A DNA stretch of 64,000 nucleotides from contig CM043807.1 in NCBI GenBank assembly GCA_023974075.1, forward strand, positions 2,505,407-2,569,406. The letters run 5' to 3'. Positions 53,291-64,000 of the stretch are shown piece after piece. The translations under genes were made by a program, and so were the position numbers. A model generated the notes under the pieces. The model had not been told where the DNA came from. It saw only the letters and a list, made by a program, of their open reading frames with translations, and did no database searches. Origin of the DNA: Chaenocephalus aceratus (Eukaryota; Chordata; Actinopteri; Perciformes; Channichthyidae). Positions within the stretch are counted from its first letter, which is position 1, and each line of letters starts with the position of its first letter.

Positions 53291-54648
53291 CAGAGATGTT
53301 CACAAGTCTTTTTTTGAAAGTCCAAGTCTCAAGTCTTTGGTCACGAGTCCAAGTCAAGTATCAAGTCTTTGTGGGGTGAGACTTGATCAAGTCTCAAGTC
53401 TTTGGTCACGAGTCCAAGTCAAGTCTCAAGTCTTTGTGGGGTGAGACTTGATCAAGTCTCAAGTCTTTGGTCACGAGTCCAAGTCAAGTCTCAAGTCTCT
53501 AAAAAAATAAAAGTCTCATGTCTCTTCTGGTTGTAATAAGCCTTCTATTGTCTGCTGCTATCCAGTCTGTTAAGAATACTGCACAGCTTCATCTAAGAAA
53601 TTCAAAGCATTTACTGTGTTATTATACACTGGGTCTCTAATGACATCTTTTAAGTCTACTATTAATAAACATATTCCTCTATCCTCTCACTCAAACCCAG
53701 TGTCATGGTAACCTGATAAACCTGTAACATTAACGTTACGTGGTCAACAATAAACCTGTAACCTGCCTATAAACCGACAGATGTATTTATGTATGTAACT
53801 ATGTATTTTTCTACGTTTAACGTTAGCCAGTAGATGGTGGCAGCGGAACGTAATGATTAACGTTACCGACCTTTTTTATGTCTTGTCAAAAGTTGGATGT
53901 CAACGCCACTCAACTCAAACAAGTGTGACAAGCAATTCACTAATCTTTTCAAATATTCAGTTACAAAGCTAGCAGCAAGCTAAGTTAGCATTACACAGCT
54001 GATGCTGAGCTAAACATGTTTGCTAACCATCCATGCGTTAATGTGACTGACCTCTCCGGGTGAGTTTTCAAGTGCCTGATGAAATTCGACGTTGTTGCGC
54101 CAGCATCCTTGCTTTTGATATTGCAGACTTTGCAGTGTGCACTCCTTTTGTTGGTGCCGCCGGCGTTTTGTTCGAAGTTTTTGTAGTTGAACCTAATTAC
54201 AAGCGGTACAGCCGCAGGTGTGCCGCCGGTCGCTATTGTGTTACTACGAGGTAGTAACAGAGGCGCGCACGTCTGCGTAATGAGCCCGGCTAAAGTAACT
54301 GGATGGCCTACCTGCCTGTCAGCCTTCCATCTGGGCACAAACTTATCTCGTGCCCTCATTGGTCATGTGCGCGTTCGTGTGTGTTGGAGGAGGCGGGCTC
54401 TATAAGGAAGTAGCAGCCTCTAGCAGATTATCTTCGGTTGTGTATTTTCAAATTCTAGCGATCTCGAGCCGGTTTCTCTCAAATGTACCTACCCCACCTT
54501 TAATACGCCAAAATAGAAAACACAATGATTGTTCACGAGTTCCAACACACGAGTCCAAGTCGAGTCTGAAGTCTTTTGGTCACGAGTCCAAGTCAAGTCT
54601 GAAGTCTCTGCGTGTGCGACTTAAGTGCGACTCGAGTCCCCATCTCTG
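53291..54648 (-). mobile_element. hAT derivative retaining a BED zinc-finger exon
   Basis: The ends CAGAGATG and CATCTCTG are inverted, and both flanks carry the perfect 8-bp duplication CGAGGAGC (53283-53290, 54649-54656). Near both ends are many copies of AAGTCTCAAGTC / CACGAGTCCAAG, including a 65-bp tandem unit at about 53323-53500. These dense subterminal repeats are typical of transposase-binding regions. The middle encodes a BED finger on the minus strand. Everything after the first coding exon is gone. Confidence 0.93.
54050..54359 (-). pseudogene. hAT transposase first coding exon, BED-type zinc finger
   Basis: The frame from 54359 (MRARDKFVPRW...) reaches IRFNYKNFEQN, then CKVCN and FIRHLKTHPER, with C-x2-C and H-x4-H in BED-finger spacing at about residues 77-104. 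BED fingers are the DNA-binding domain of hAT transposases. Immediately after HPER the sequence reads AG|GTCAGT, a usable splice donor, at about 54050-54058. The catalytic domain that should follow is missing within the 1.36-kb element. The upstream start is uncertain, since the part before about residue 50 overlaps the repeat shared with 46 kb. Confidence 0.8.
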
Positions 54649-54656
54649 CGAGGAGC

Positions 54657-55147
54657 CGACAGTGTGAGCTGGATTACTGGTGTCGTGTCCTGGTTGCTGC
54701 GAGACAGCGAGACAACGCGAAACTCAGCATGCCCTGACGTGAGTGTGTGGCAAACTGTGAGTGGAGATCCACGCAGCTGCGACTGAGAAAATATATGGTT
54801 GAGTGTGCCGGCGAAACTCCACGGAGTATCGCGGCTGAGAAGAGATACAGCTGAGTGAGTGTGTGTGTGAGGAGCTCCATGCCACGGATTGGTCCATTTG
54901 GACCTGGGCATGGTCACGTCACTGTACCCAGGAAGAAAAAGAGAAATGTCCAACGAGGCGTTCTGGGGCAGCATCAAGCCCCCAGCAAGTGCGCCGGACT
55001 CAGATGAAAATATTCGTGGTGGCCAAACGGCGGTACTACACTTCCACTTTGGTTGCCAGGCCCGGAAACACTTTTTCCCATTGACTTACATGGGGAAAGA
55101 GTGGTCTGTAAATCGTTGGATAATTTTTTTTAAAGTAAATAAACAAC
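54657..55147. other. Unassigned sequence between hAT and duplicated block
   Basis: No gene is supported. GCGTTCTGGGGCAGCATC at 54960 encodes FWGS by chance in one frame and is not a ca10 exon. Confidence 0.4.
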
Positions 55148-55687
55148 CCAGTATGAACACTTGTATAGCCCTTATTAAAAACATTCATTCCTCAAGTTGT
55201 AAAAATGTGCTAATAACATTATTGTGAGAGTTATTTCCCTCTGCATTATGAACGTGCATCTAACCCACGGGACCGTGCCGCCCGGCACGTTCATGTTACG
55301 TGTTCATATTGACAGGAAGTTGTTGTTGTTGTTATGGAAACAAGAACAGTTCCACAGCGGGCGGAACTTGTCATAAAGTCCGCGATAATAACACCCACCC
55401 ATTTAGAGGGAAGATATGATTGGTCAATTGTACTGTCATTTGACATTACTCTCTCGTTCAGTTACTATAGCGGGGCCCTCTGTGAATTCATAGCTGGACC
55501 GCCTGGACGTCCAATAGCTCCTCACTATACAGTATGAACACTTGTATAGCCCTTATTAAAAACATTCATTCCTCAAGTTGTAAAAATGTGCAAATAACGT
55601 TATTGTGAGAGTTATTTCCCTCTGCATTATGAACGCGCATCTAACCCACGGGACCGCGCCGCCCGGCACGTTCATGTTACGTGTTCA
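55148..55687. repeat. Direct repeat of about 159 bp flanking a 223-bp hAT-derived segment
   Basis: Copies 55148-55306 and 55530-55687 both read CAGTATGAACACTTGTATAG through GGCACGTTCATGTTACGTG with only a few differences. The intervening 55307-55529 matches 49310-49540 inside the hAT element 49057-50815. The arrangement A-B-A could come from a duplication around an insertion or from unequal exchange. Confidence 0.85.
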
Positions 55688-55782
55688 GCATGGTCCCGAC
55701 CAATCAGAGCACACTGTGCTCACAGGGACATATACACGTAGTTTACAGAGATGCTGTTTGAGAAACCAATGTGAGTTGCGTT

Positions 55783-56449
55783 TCTATGTACCCATGGATG
55801 CACAATAAGAACGGACCCATATCGTCTTACTGCCATCCCACGGAGCTGTAATAATGGATATATTGCACATGTTTGCTGTAATTCATTATTATACTACATG
55901 GGCAGTATGATTAAATCTTGTACCGTAAATGTTGTATTAAATAAAGTTAATATTACCGATGTTATTAACGTCCCTGTAGCTTCGTATTGCACTGTGTATA
56001 TATATATTTCCAGTGCAATAATTATTTCATGCTAAATGAAGCTCTGTTGCTTGGATATCACTAGATCCTGTTATAAGTACATAACGATTGATGTGTACAT
56101 TAGCATAATTACTAGCTAGCCGCTAGCTGCTAACTGCCGCCTCGTTAATATCAAATCCATCATAATAACAAATCATTACCATGCTGTCAAGAACGCGCGG
56201 TTCTGTAATTTACGTGTACGCAAATTGACGTGCTTGATGTGAACGAGCATTTTGGTTAAAGTTGCACATGCGCTATGAGCGCACATACGGGTACTTTTCA
56301 GGCATGCCGGGTAATCTGTGACGTTTCGCTCTCTCAAAAATTAGGCCATTTTATCATCATGCGCCAATGAGCAACTCTCATAGGAATGAATGAGGCCCCG
56401 CCTCCCACGCTGTATCCAGTTCTTATTATACATCCATGGGCAGCATAGA
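55783..56449. mobile_element. TIR element, CCCATGGATG ends
   Basis: CTATGTACCCATGGATGCAC followed by AATAAGAACGG at the left is mirrored by CCAGTTCTTATTATACATCC then ATGGGCAGCATAG at the right. It is about 667 bp, AT-rich and non-coding. No target duplication was seen, so the superfamily is open. Confidence 0.7.
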
Positions 56450-56482
56450 CAGGTCTTTTCTGTGTTAGAGTTTTACTCCCTA

Positions 56483-56884
56483 CAGTAGGGGTCTCAAACT
56501 CAAGGCCCGGGGGCCAAATCCGGCCCGCGACTTCATTTTATGTGGCCCGCAAGAGCTTGCAAATAATATAATACGTTTATGATACGTTTATAATATGCCC
56601 ATAAACTACATGTCCCACAATGCATCTCGTTTTGTGACATGCGCACTGAAGAGACTTGCAATTATTTGCCCTAGACTTCTGCTTTCAGACGTAGTTAATT
56701 ATGAAGTTATTACCCTATCCGATGATAATCCAATGCAGAGGCAATGATGTAATATAATACATTATTTTATATATATGATATATTTATATATGTATTTTTA
56801 TATAGTCTTAAAGTTAAAACCGGCCCTTTGAGTGCAACCATAATGCTGATGTGGCCCGCAATTAAATTCAGTTTGACACCCCTG
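56483..56884. mobile_element. hAT-type MITE with GGCCCG subterminal motifs
   Basis: GGGGTCTCAAACTCAAGGCC then CGGGGGCCAAATCCGGCCCG at the left, and CCCGCAATTAAATTCAGTTT then GACACCCCTG at the right. These CAGGGGTGTCAAACT termini are those of a common hAT MITE group. No exact target duplication could be shown. Confidence 0.7.
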
Positions 56885-56989
56885 GTCTAAGGACAGAGGG
56901 TGTCGTATTGTCATACTGATATTTTGTACAAACTGTGAAGTCCACTGAGACAAATGTAACATTTGTGATATTGGGCTATATAAATAAAC

Positions 56990-57034
<45 letters not shown>
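56885..57034 (+). mobile_element. SINE-type 3' tail with (TTGA)n
   Basis: TCTAAGGACAGAGGGTGTCG then GTGATATTGGGCTATATAAA leads into 11 ATTG/TTGA units (56991-57034). The same tail, without the long TTGA array, lies at 58990-59215. The hAT MITE 56483-56884 sits directly upstream and seems to interrupt its 5' part. Confidence 0.75.
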
Positions 57035-57036
<2 letters not shown>

Positions 57037-57599
57037 TATAAGAAGCTTTTTCTCCAACCAGTGAGGTAAAGGCACACCTTTTTATGATCATTATAGTTAT
57101 ACAAAAACAAGAGAATAAAGTAAACAGGTATAAAATACTATATGACGGTAACAAAAAGTTGTTATTAATAAACAAGAATACAGTTTGAAAGGGGAGTGAT
57201 TTGTAAAATATCCATAAAGAAAAATAAAATCTGCTTGCAGTTCTGTTTCATCTGGGTGTTGAGAGATGTATCCATTGATCTCCTAATGTTGCTCTCAAAG
57301 TGCACCAGATTGATGCTTTCAACTTCAATATTTAAAAACAAATCTTCCCGGGGGAGCATGCCCCCAAACCCCCCGAGAGGAGGTGAGGACCCCTCCCCCC
57401 ACACACTTAAATCATGTCCACATGGATAGGGAACTCAATACATTGGCACACATCTTGTGTCCATGCCACACCGTGCACGTGTATGCGCGAGTCATGGTGA
57501 GATATCTGGATTAAGAGGTTGCTTTTTCTTTGCACAGCATGAAAGAAAGGCGAAATTAATGGGTTGTGATTTTTGTATTTGTAAGCAGAGGTCAATCAT

Positions 57600-57672
57600 T
57601 TGTACGGCCCCCGGAGGATGTTGAAAACATTGAAATGGCCCTTGAGAGGAAAAAGGTTCCCCACCCCTGCTT
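57600..57672. mobile_element. hAT right-end fragment
   Basis: GGAAAAAGGTTCCCCACCCC TG at 57650-57671 is the inverse of the CAGGGGTGGGGAACC terminus found on Charlie-like hAT elements. The left end was not found. Confidence 0.55.
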
Positions 57673-58740
57673 TATACAGACAACCAAATCAGTATTGATA
57701 AATGACACCATGAATGTATACTCAAACAAACTGCATCACATACATACTGTGAGAACAGATGTTGCGGTCCAGCCATGTGACACTTTGAATACAACTCAAA
57801 CACTGACCCCATAAAATGAGTCTAACCCCAGCTATCAGGGCTGCAGCTCCAAAGCACACTGACCCAGACGGAGCAGGACCATCGGCACTCCAGACGGAGC
57901 CTGTCCGGGCCAAGCTGGGAATCAGAGAGTCTTATCTAATCGATTCAGTGCCAGAGAGAGAGACAGAGGAGAGACAGAATAGTCCAAAGGGGTGAGGCCC
58001 CTGTGATCTTTGCTCAAAGTGGTGCCCCAGAACATCGGTCTCTGTAGGGACAGCGTCTATCGTTTGGCCAACCCAGTTGAGACTTAACCACGCCCACTTT
58101 TGCATGACGAAGCATCGACGCAGCGTCAGAGCGTCTGCCCGGCCTTTTTATTTAATTTGACATTTGACAGCTACAGTCGTTTCATAGAGCATCTTTTTCA
58201 AAGTATATTGATGAAAATATACGGAAGTTGATCACTGTTATGCAGAGCTGCGTAAATGTTAATTAAAAGCTAACCCTAATATTTCAATATTAACTCACCA
58301 TGGATTTAGGAATAATGAAAAAGCAAATAATGTGTAGCACAAACTCCCTTTTCTATGTCACAAGAGTATATGCATACTCTGCACACTGTCAGAGGATTAC
58401 AAAAATATACCGCTGTCAAGTTTTCGAGCATGGCTTGTTACTACAATGGGAGTAGGGGGTTAACGAAGGTGGGACTCCAGAGCTCCGCTCCCCCCCCCAG
58501 TGAAGTTATCTCTAAACGGCAGGAAGTGAGGGGGAGGGACCTTGTGCTTCTACAGACTTGGGAAAGGTCGCCTGAACAGAGTGGACTGCAAGCTGTAGAG
58601 GTGCCAGTTAACCTGCTGGACACTGCCTGTGTCTGTGAGCAAGGCACCAAACCCCCACTTGCCACTGGGTGTCAGAACACTGGCATCCCATTGGCTCTGA
58701 CACCTCTTCATTAGTGTTTATCTTAATGTCCTATTTAGGG
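57673..58740. other. Intronic sequence, nothing recognised
   Basis: No exon or defined transposon. The 119-codon frame at 58355-58714 has no recognisable domain. Confidence 0.45.
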
Positions 58741-58930
58741 CAGGGGTTTCAAACTCATTTTAGTTCAGGGGCCACATACAATCCATTTGACCTCAAGTGG
58801 GCCGGACCAGTAAAATCACAGCATAATAACCACACATCACATTTGATGAACTATCTTTTTACTAAACATTATGAACAACCTGACATTTCTTAAGAAAAAT
58901 AAGTGGAATTTCAACAATGTAATGCCTCCA
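58741..58930. mobile_element. hAT left-end fragment
   Basis: CAGGGGTTTCAAACTCATTT then TAGTTCAGGGGCCACATACA and TGGGCCGGACCAGTAAAA are the start of a widespread fish hAT element. The right part is missing. Confidence 0.7.
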
Positions 58931-58989
58931 GGCCCGCCCCTGCCTCCATGCGTTTGTTTCCCCCTTAAACTGTGGGTTTTCTCTGGAAG

Positions 58990-59215
58990 TGTTTCCTTGT
59001 ACGATGTGAGGGTCTAAGGACAGAGGGTCTAAGGACAGAGGGTCTAAGGATAGAGGGTGTCGTTTTTCTCATACTGATATTCTGATCAATCTGTGCTGTT
59101 GTATTTGCTGTAAAGTGTCTCTACTGTAGGCTATTTTTATTATATGGACAGCACTTTGGCTCCACCAAACATCGTTTACAAATGTGCTATATAAATAAAA
59201 CTTGATTTGATTTAA
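58990..59215 (+). mobile_element. SINE-type 3' tail, second copy
   Basis: It contains three tandem 18-bp units (GGGTCTAAGGACAGA-type, 59009-59058), then GGGTGTCGTTTTTCTCATAC and GTGCTATATAAATAAAACTT ending in TTGATTTGATTT. It is the same tail as 56885-57034. Confidence 0.72.
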
Positions 59216-60290
59216 TGCAGATCACGCAGACTGCGTGGGCCTCGTCTTGAGGAGGGGGCCTCATCTTATGTGCAAATGCGGCACAATAATGCGCTCCGCA
59301 GTTACCCCGCTGCGAGGCTCCAGCGAACTAACAGTTCATGAGCATGCTCCACTAGCCCCCCCCCCCTGTCAACGCCCGCGACACATAAGGGGGGCTCATG
59401 AAACACCTTTGCGTGGTGCCACAACCTGACCAGGGGCAGCCCTGAATGCCTCAATGTATCATGTACACATGTGCATTACGTCTTACAGATCACAGTGTAT
59501 CTACAGAGGCACAACACATGTAGTCACCGGTATCTGGAACTGACAATATAGAATTTAACTTTATGATCAAATCGACTTGTCAACATCTAGACATTCATTT
59601 CCACATCTGTGTAGTAATCCTGACACACCAAACAAACTAAAGTGGGAACTATTAAGGAAGAAGGTTCAGTAATGGCTTGTAAATGTATTTCCTTTGGGGT
59701 TTGATCACGTGCTCTCAGTGTTAATGTAAGCGTCCGGCTGTGCGGCAGAGTTCTGGTTCCACAGCAGACCAGTTACTCATGTGTGTTCTCCACTGAAGCT
59801 CCTGTCAGTGTGCAGAGCTTCAGCCTCCGCACAGCACTCACTGATTCTGATTCAGATTGCTCTTGATATTCAAATCAGCCCGCCGAGGCATTAAGATGAG
59901 ATTCATTGTACACTGTTTTTGTTTCATTTTTACAGCCAACAAACGTGTCCCTCTTTCTCCCCCCCCTGCGGCCGCCTCACTGCAGCTTACAGCCTTTTAG
60001 TCCAGTCTGTTTGCTCACTCCCAGCCGCTCAAACAGATAAAGTGGCAGCAATTTGAGTCAGAGGCAGGGAAAACAGAAAACCAAAGCAGGTGTTTCAAAA
60101 ACGAGATTCAAGAAAAAGGTTGTGGTGTGTGTCTCTCTGCTTATCTACGAGAGTGTGTGTTTAGGAGCCTGTGTGTGTTAGCACATGTAGCCAAACGTGT
60201 GTGCCGTTTTTTCTGGGAGAGTGATGATTCACCTCAGGCCTCAATGTGTGGCACCTGGGAGGTTAACCACAGAATGTGTTATGGTTGTGA

Positions 60291-60293
<3 letters not shown>
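59216..60293. other. Intronic sequence, possible conserved block
   Basis: 59220-59440 is GC-rich and repeat-like. 59860-60080 is free of repeats and contains ATTCAAATCAGCCCGCCG and AACAGATAAAGTGGCAGCAA, which may be regulatory. No exon found. Confidence 0.35.

Positions 60294-60370
<77 letters not shown>
60294..60370. repeat. (TG)n microsatellite
   Basis: A pure TG array of about 38 units. Confidence 0.97.
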
Positions 60371-60371
<1 letters not shown>

Positions 60372-60484
60372 AGATCCTCACTATGTCTCAGTGTTTTTTA
60401 TAACTTGACCCATGCACCACAGAGGCTGGCAGGGTGGAGCTCCTGTCCCCTGAGAGAACATGTCACCGAAAGAAAAGACAGCGG

Positions 60485-60487
<3 letters not shown>

Positions 60488-60559
<72 letters not shown>
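60488..60559. repeat. (TG)n microsatellite
   Basis: A pure TG array of about 36 units, 117 bp after the previous one and in the same orientation. Confidence 0.97.
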
Positions 60560-60560
<1 letters not shown>

Positions 60561-61652
60561 GGAGTAGATATCTCTTCTCCGCGCCGATCCTATGAGTTTG
60601 CTTTAAAAGAAGGAACACTCAAAACAACCAGGACGAGGGTTAAACAATAATCTGTTTTAATTATAAAAGGTAATAATTAGAGCCGGGACTCGATTAAAAA
60701 AATTAATCTAATTAATTAGAGGCTTTGTAATTAATTAATCGAAATTAATCGCATTTAATCGCATTTTTAAAAATCGCATTTTTAAGCACAGGGCCATCTA
60801 AGCTAATTTATAGATGGCCCTGAGCCCAATAGAGATTGCCCTGAAAAATGCACGCGGACGAAATGGCACGAAGGGTTTGGGGGGCCTCCGTCCCCCTAGA
60901 CATTTTTAATTTTTGCAGGTCTTAGATGCTGTCTGGTGCATTCTCTAGACTGAATTATAAGATGAACCACCACAATATTATATTGTACAATTTCAATTGT
61001 ATTCTTCATTTCACTTGTTTGTTTGTTCTTGTTTGTGTTTGCTCGCTTGCATGCCCTGCATAGCTATAAGAAATACTTAAGTTGTTGGTCAAAACACTTT
61101 CCATCTGATGAAGGCAAATGCCTTCCCAGATGGAAAAAAGTAGAAAACATTACATTCAGTTATAACTGCCAAAACAAACATTATTTACACTATTATGGCC
61201 CCTGTTAAAAATGTTTGTAATGTTAACTACTGTAAATTGGTCGAACGAATGCCTCCTCATCCGGAAGCTGACCGAGCAGACCCGAGCAGCAGTCGAGAGG
61301 AGCCGAGCGCATCCGCGAAGCACACGTCAGAGTTCCCGTTAGCCGGCAAATCTAAATATCTTCGGTCAAAATAATTTCCCTTTAGAGGAACTATCTATTT
61401 GACACAGCTGAAGCTCTGGCCTTCCTTAAAAACTAACTAATGTACTAAAAATCACAGTTGTATTACACACAATGCACTGTTTTTTGAGAACACAAATTCG
61501 TAACTAATGTAATTTTTACATTCTGACGAAATAAAATGATTATGAATACAAATAAAATAAAAGAAGCCTCCCGTGAGTTACTACACTAAGTAGATTTAAA
61601 CACGTTTTATAGAATAAAAGCTCACTGCAGGACGTTGTAGAAAGAGCCACAT
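60560..61652. other. Intronic sequence with repeat-like AT block
   Basis: 60681-60790 (GAGCCGGGACTCGATTAAAA, repeated AATCGCATTT) looks like the end of a dispersed DNA element. A hairpin GGGCCATCTA / TAGATGGCCC follows at 60791-60820. No gene is recognised. Confidence 0.4.
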
Positions 61653-61922
61653 TCACTTTACATTGGGGTTGTTTGCGTGGTGCTGACACGTAAATGTAAT
61701 AAAGTTCGTGACTCCACCACGCAATGCGGAGTTAAGGAGTCGTGGTGGAGTCACGCATTCTGATAAGATCAGGTTGATTCTAGCAGTTACCGGAAGCCAG
61801 TGGAGGGAGCGGAGGAGCGGAGTGGTGTGGGACAATTTAGGAAGGTTGAAGACCAGACGAGCCGCTGCATTTAGATCATGGTCCTCTGAAAGAAGCAGTG
61901 TATTATCTAAACGTTGGCACAT
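61653..61922 (-). mobile_element. L2/CR1-like LINE ORF2 C-terminal fragment
   Basis: The minus-strand frame includes NAAARLVFNLPKLSHTTPLL then RSLHWLPVTARI, a block conserved near the end of fish L2/CR1-group ORF2 proteins. It breaks off at ARINLI where a 15-bp inverted repeat (61707-61755) begins. Only about 60 conserved residues remain. Confidence 0.85.
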
Positions 61923-62221
61923 GTTAAGGAAACTTTGCAGCAGCAGTTATTTAAAGGAAGGTTTGGGAGTTGACTAACTCGTGTACAATGATGAATCTCT
62001 ACAAGTTCCATTAAAACAGTTTTGAAAGGCTTCTTGTAGAAATGTGAATGCCTTCCACCAGGGACTGCAGATGGAAACGAGCCTGTCCCTGGCTTAATCT
62101 GGCACATTTACCTGATTGAAGTACTCGTGTGCATTAATGTGCATTTTCCCATCTTAAATACATGAATACAAATGTGAAAAAACATTAACAACGTTATGAA
62201 ATAACTGTTTAAAGGCATAAT

Positions 62222-62335
62222 AATAATTCCTTACATTTATTATAGCGCTTTTCCAGATGCTCAAAGCGCTTTACAAATACACATTACACATATCATACAT
62301 GCAACGGTCACACTGTGGAAAATACCCACAGGTAC
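62222..62335 (-). mobile_element. SINE 3' part, relative of 20045-22030
   Basis: On the minus strand CACAGTGTGACCGTTGCATG leads to TGTAAAGCGCTTTGAGCATC, GAAAAGCGCTATAATAAATG and an (ATT)n tail. It matches the 3' part of the SINE at 20045-22030. The tRNA-like head is missing. Confidence 0.65.
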
Positions 62336-63319
62336 AGAAGAGGTGAAAGCATGCTGCTCTTAAGCCAAAAACACATCAATGATCCTGTAAACAATACTTT
62401 TGTTTTATCTTGAAGTTACAATGCAATGTTAACGCATCCATTATCAAAGTACTTTACTATTAACACAAAATGATCATTCTGCAATTTACAAATATGTTTT
62501 TATCTTGCTTCTCTCTCAAGCATCTTAAACATATACACATACTAATTCCCTATTCACTCCACAGAGCACTGTTTGATGTTGTGTCTGTGTGCTACTAGTT
62601 CCCGTAGCCCCTACATAAAGGCCACACACATGTCCCGATGGAATGCACACGAGTTTCTCTTTACCAATCCACAATACAACACTGTTGTATTAGTCAATAT
62701 ATAATGTTGTCAGAACAACAAAGACATGACAGGATGTAGTGTGCACATGGCAGAAACACTGCAGAGTGGGGCTTTTTAAAAGAACAATACACAGTCTTCG
62801 GCTGCAACTGGCTGCATGAGAGACTTTAATAAGGAATACGGTGGTTTAATTGGTCTTTTATCGTGTTAGCGATGGAGTGCCCTGCCTCTGGCTACATTTG
62901 ACATCACGCTGGAATATTTGTAAACTGATTTTTGCAAGTAAAGAGAGCACAGAGGAAATGTTCTAGAGCAGTCTCTTATTTGCAGAAGTGTTCCGTCCTG
63001 ATGCGTCTTCACGTTCACCTGCGTATGGAGCCAAATGCTTGCAATGTGGAATGTAGCTGTCATAAAGAAAGTGAAACACAGAAGAGATCAATTGAGAAAA
63101 GGATCTGCATCTAATTATTTGATTAAGCCGAACATCTTTAAACTTGAATTCTAAATATCAACAATATAGACTTCACAAGCTGTTCTAAGAGACTGTTTTT
63201 AACACATGTCCAGCTGTGAGAAGCTCCGTCCACATCATATCAGCTCATTGAGATCAAAGTAGCTTCAAGCAAATATTAAGACAGCTGGAGCCATTCATTA
63301 TAAACTACATATACAGTTC
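62336..63319. other. Intronic sequence, nothing recognised
   Basis: No coding, RNA or transposon signature could be supported. Confidence 0.45.
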
Positions 63320-63745
63320 AATAATAATAATAATACATTTTATTTTTAGGCACCTTTCATGACACCCAAGGACGATTTGTGAGAAAAACAAGACAGAACA
63401 TGATAAAAACACAAACAGGAAATCATGGAGGAGACAGTCAAGTGGACACACATGAAACATATAATGGGGGCACTGCAGTGAGCAGGCAGATTTGAACAGG
63501 TGGGTTTTTAATTGGGATTTGAATATGGTGGTTGTGTCTGACTGTCGGATGTGCGGGGGGAGGGAGTTCCAGAGTCTGGGAGCAGTGCAGCTAAAAGCCC
63601 GAGCACCCGTGGGGACGGTCAGCAGACCAGCAGAGGAGGAGCAAGAGGGGGTGTACTCCGGAAGAAGGTCAGCCAGATAGGGGGGGGGGGCAGGTTATGT
63701 AGGGCTTTGAAAGTGAGCAGTAGGTTCAGAATATGAACTATGTGT
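63320..63745 (-). mobile_element. L2-like LINE, ORF2 C-terminus and 3'UTR
   Basis: The minus strand encodes YLADLLPEYTPSCSSSAGLL, then TVPTGARAFSC, RLWNSLPPHIRQS and TIFKSQLKTHLFKSA. These form the standard extreme C-terminus of a fish L2/CR1-type ORF2. The 3' end then reads GTCCTTGGGTGTCATGAAAG and an (ATT)n tail at 63321-63333. It is a short 5'-truncated insertion of the same broad type as 2762-3718 but a different subfamily. A run of 10 G at 63680-63689 may have shifted the frame. Confidence 0.88.
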
Positions 63746-64000
63746 TGTTCCCCAACACACGTGGAATGAAACATGTATACAACATATTGATATGGTGTTT
63801 CCAGTGTCCTCTGCAGTGAGCATGCTTTACGGTGCCCTGTAATCGTTCAGTCTTCTCCTGATGGATCTGTTGGCTTTCGCTCCACATGTTCCTCTCTCAT
63901 CTTCTCTCTGCCGACTCACACCCGCATATAGATGGCTCGAGTCTATCTCGTGTTATTTATCCTGAGACTGATATATTTGCATATTATGTGCATGGGTTTA
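63746..64000. other. Window end, nothing recognised
   Basis: No feature could be supported in the last 255 bases. Confidence 0.5.

Noticed and set aside
54889..55227. Frame with AFWGS that might be the next ca10 exon
   Set aside because: ca10 continues VPSFWGLVNSAW; only FWG matches and no splice acceptor fits.
58355..58714. 119-codon frame
   Set aside because: No domain and no splice context; amino-acid order looks random.

Overview
The window reads as vertebrate, and specifically teleost fish, intronic DNA. It is AT-rich, full of CA/TG microsatellites, and crowded with fish-typical L2/CR1-like LINEs, a DIRS retroelement, hAT and piggyBac-like DNA transposons, solo LTRs and a tRNA-derived SINE. 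Intron-exon structure is visible and no bacterial-style gene organisation is present. Only one host coding exon could be identified, at 8643-8717 on the + strand. It encodes the PKIHDGWWAYKEVVQG stretch typical of carbonic anhydrase-related protein X (ca10), with a good acceptor and donor. The exon carries one extra G in a G run, which breaks the reading frame. If it is genuine ca10, most of the remaining sequence is plausibly flanking ca10 intron, although no second exon was found to prove that.

Layout. From 1 to 15 kb: microsatellites, a short hAT-type MITE (1680-2220), an antisense L2-like LINE 3' end (2762-3718), the ca10 exon, and a piggyBac-like element (11154-13168) that still holds a two-exon coding remnant and may sit inside a larger inverted-repeat element (10925-14189). 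From 15 to 22 kb there are three nested insertions: a hAT (15079-16853) in the 3'UTR of a LINE; a solo LTR (19006-19466) in a hAT (18872-19760); and a 1.72-kb inverted-repeat foldback element (20108-21830) in a tRNA-derived SINE. From 22 to 33 kb lie simple repeats, including an 81-base C homopolymer inside a minisatellite, a long TG/TCTG array and degenerate CCTAAC repeats. From 33.8 to 38.4 kb lies a nearly complete but decayed LINE on the minus strand, with an L1-type ORF1 and an endonuclease/reverse transcriptase ORF2.

From 39.8 to 45.4 kb is a dense nest: hAT end, LTR fragment, DIRS element interrupted by a 1.0-kb hAT derivative, then a LINE reverse transcriptase interrupted by a 632-bp solo LTR. 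From 46 to 57 kb lie a LINE 5' fragment, a 1.76-kb hAT element containing two opposed MITE copies (49057-50815), a 578-bp solo LTR (52154-52731), a hAT derivative that keeps only a BED zinc-finger exon (53291-54648), and several TIR elements. The last 7 kb holds SINE tails, TG arrays and two further L2-like LINE C-terminal fragments.

I see no intact mobile-element gene and no operon-like or defence-like system. The interesting content is the order and anatomy of nested insertions, many datable from exact target-site duplications, and the frame-broken ca10 exon. All family assignments come from reading motifs and termini by eye; no database search was possible.
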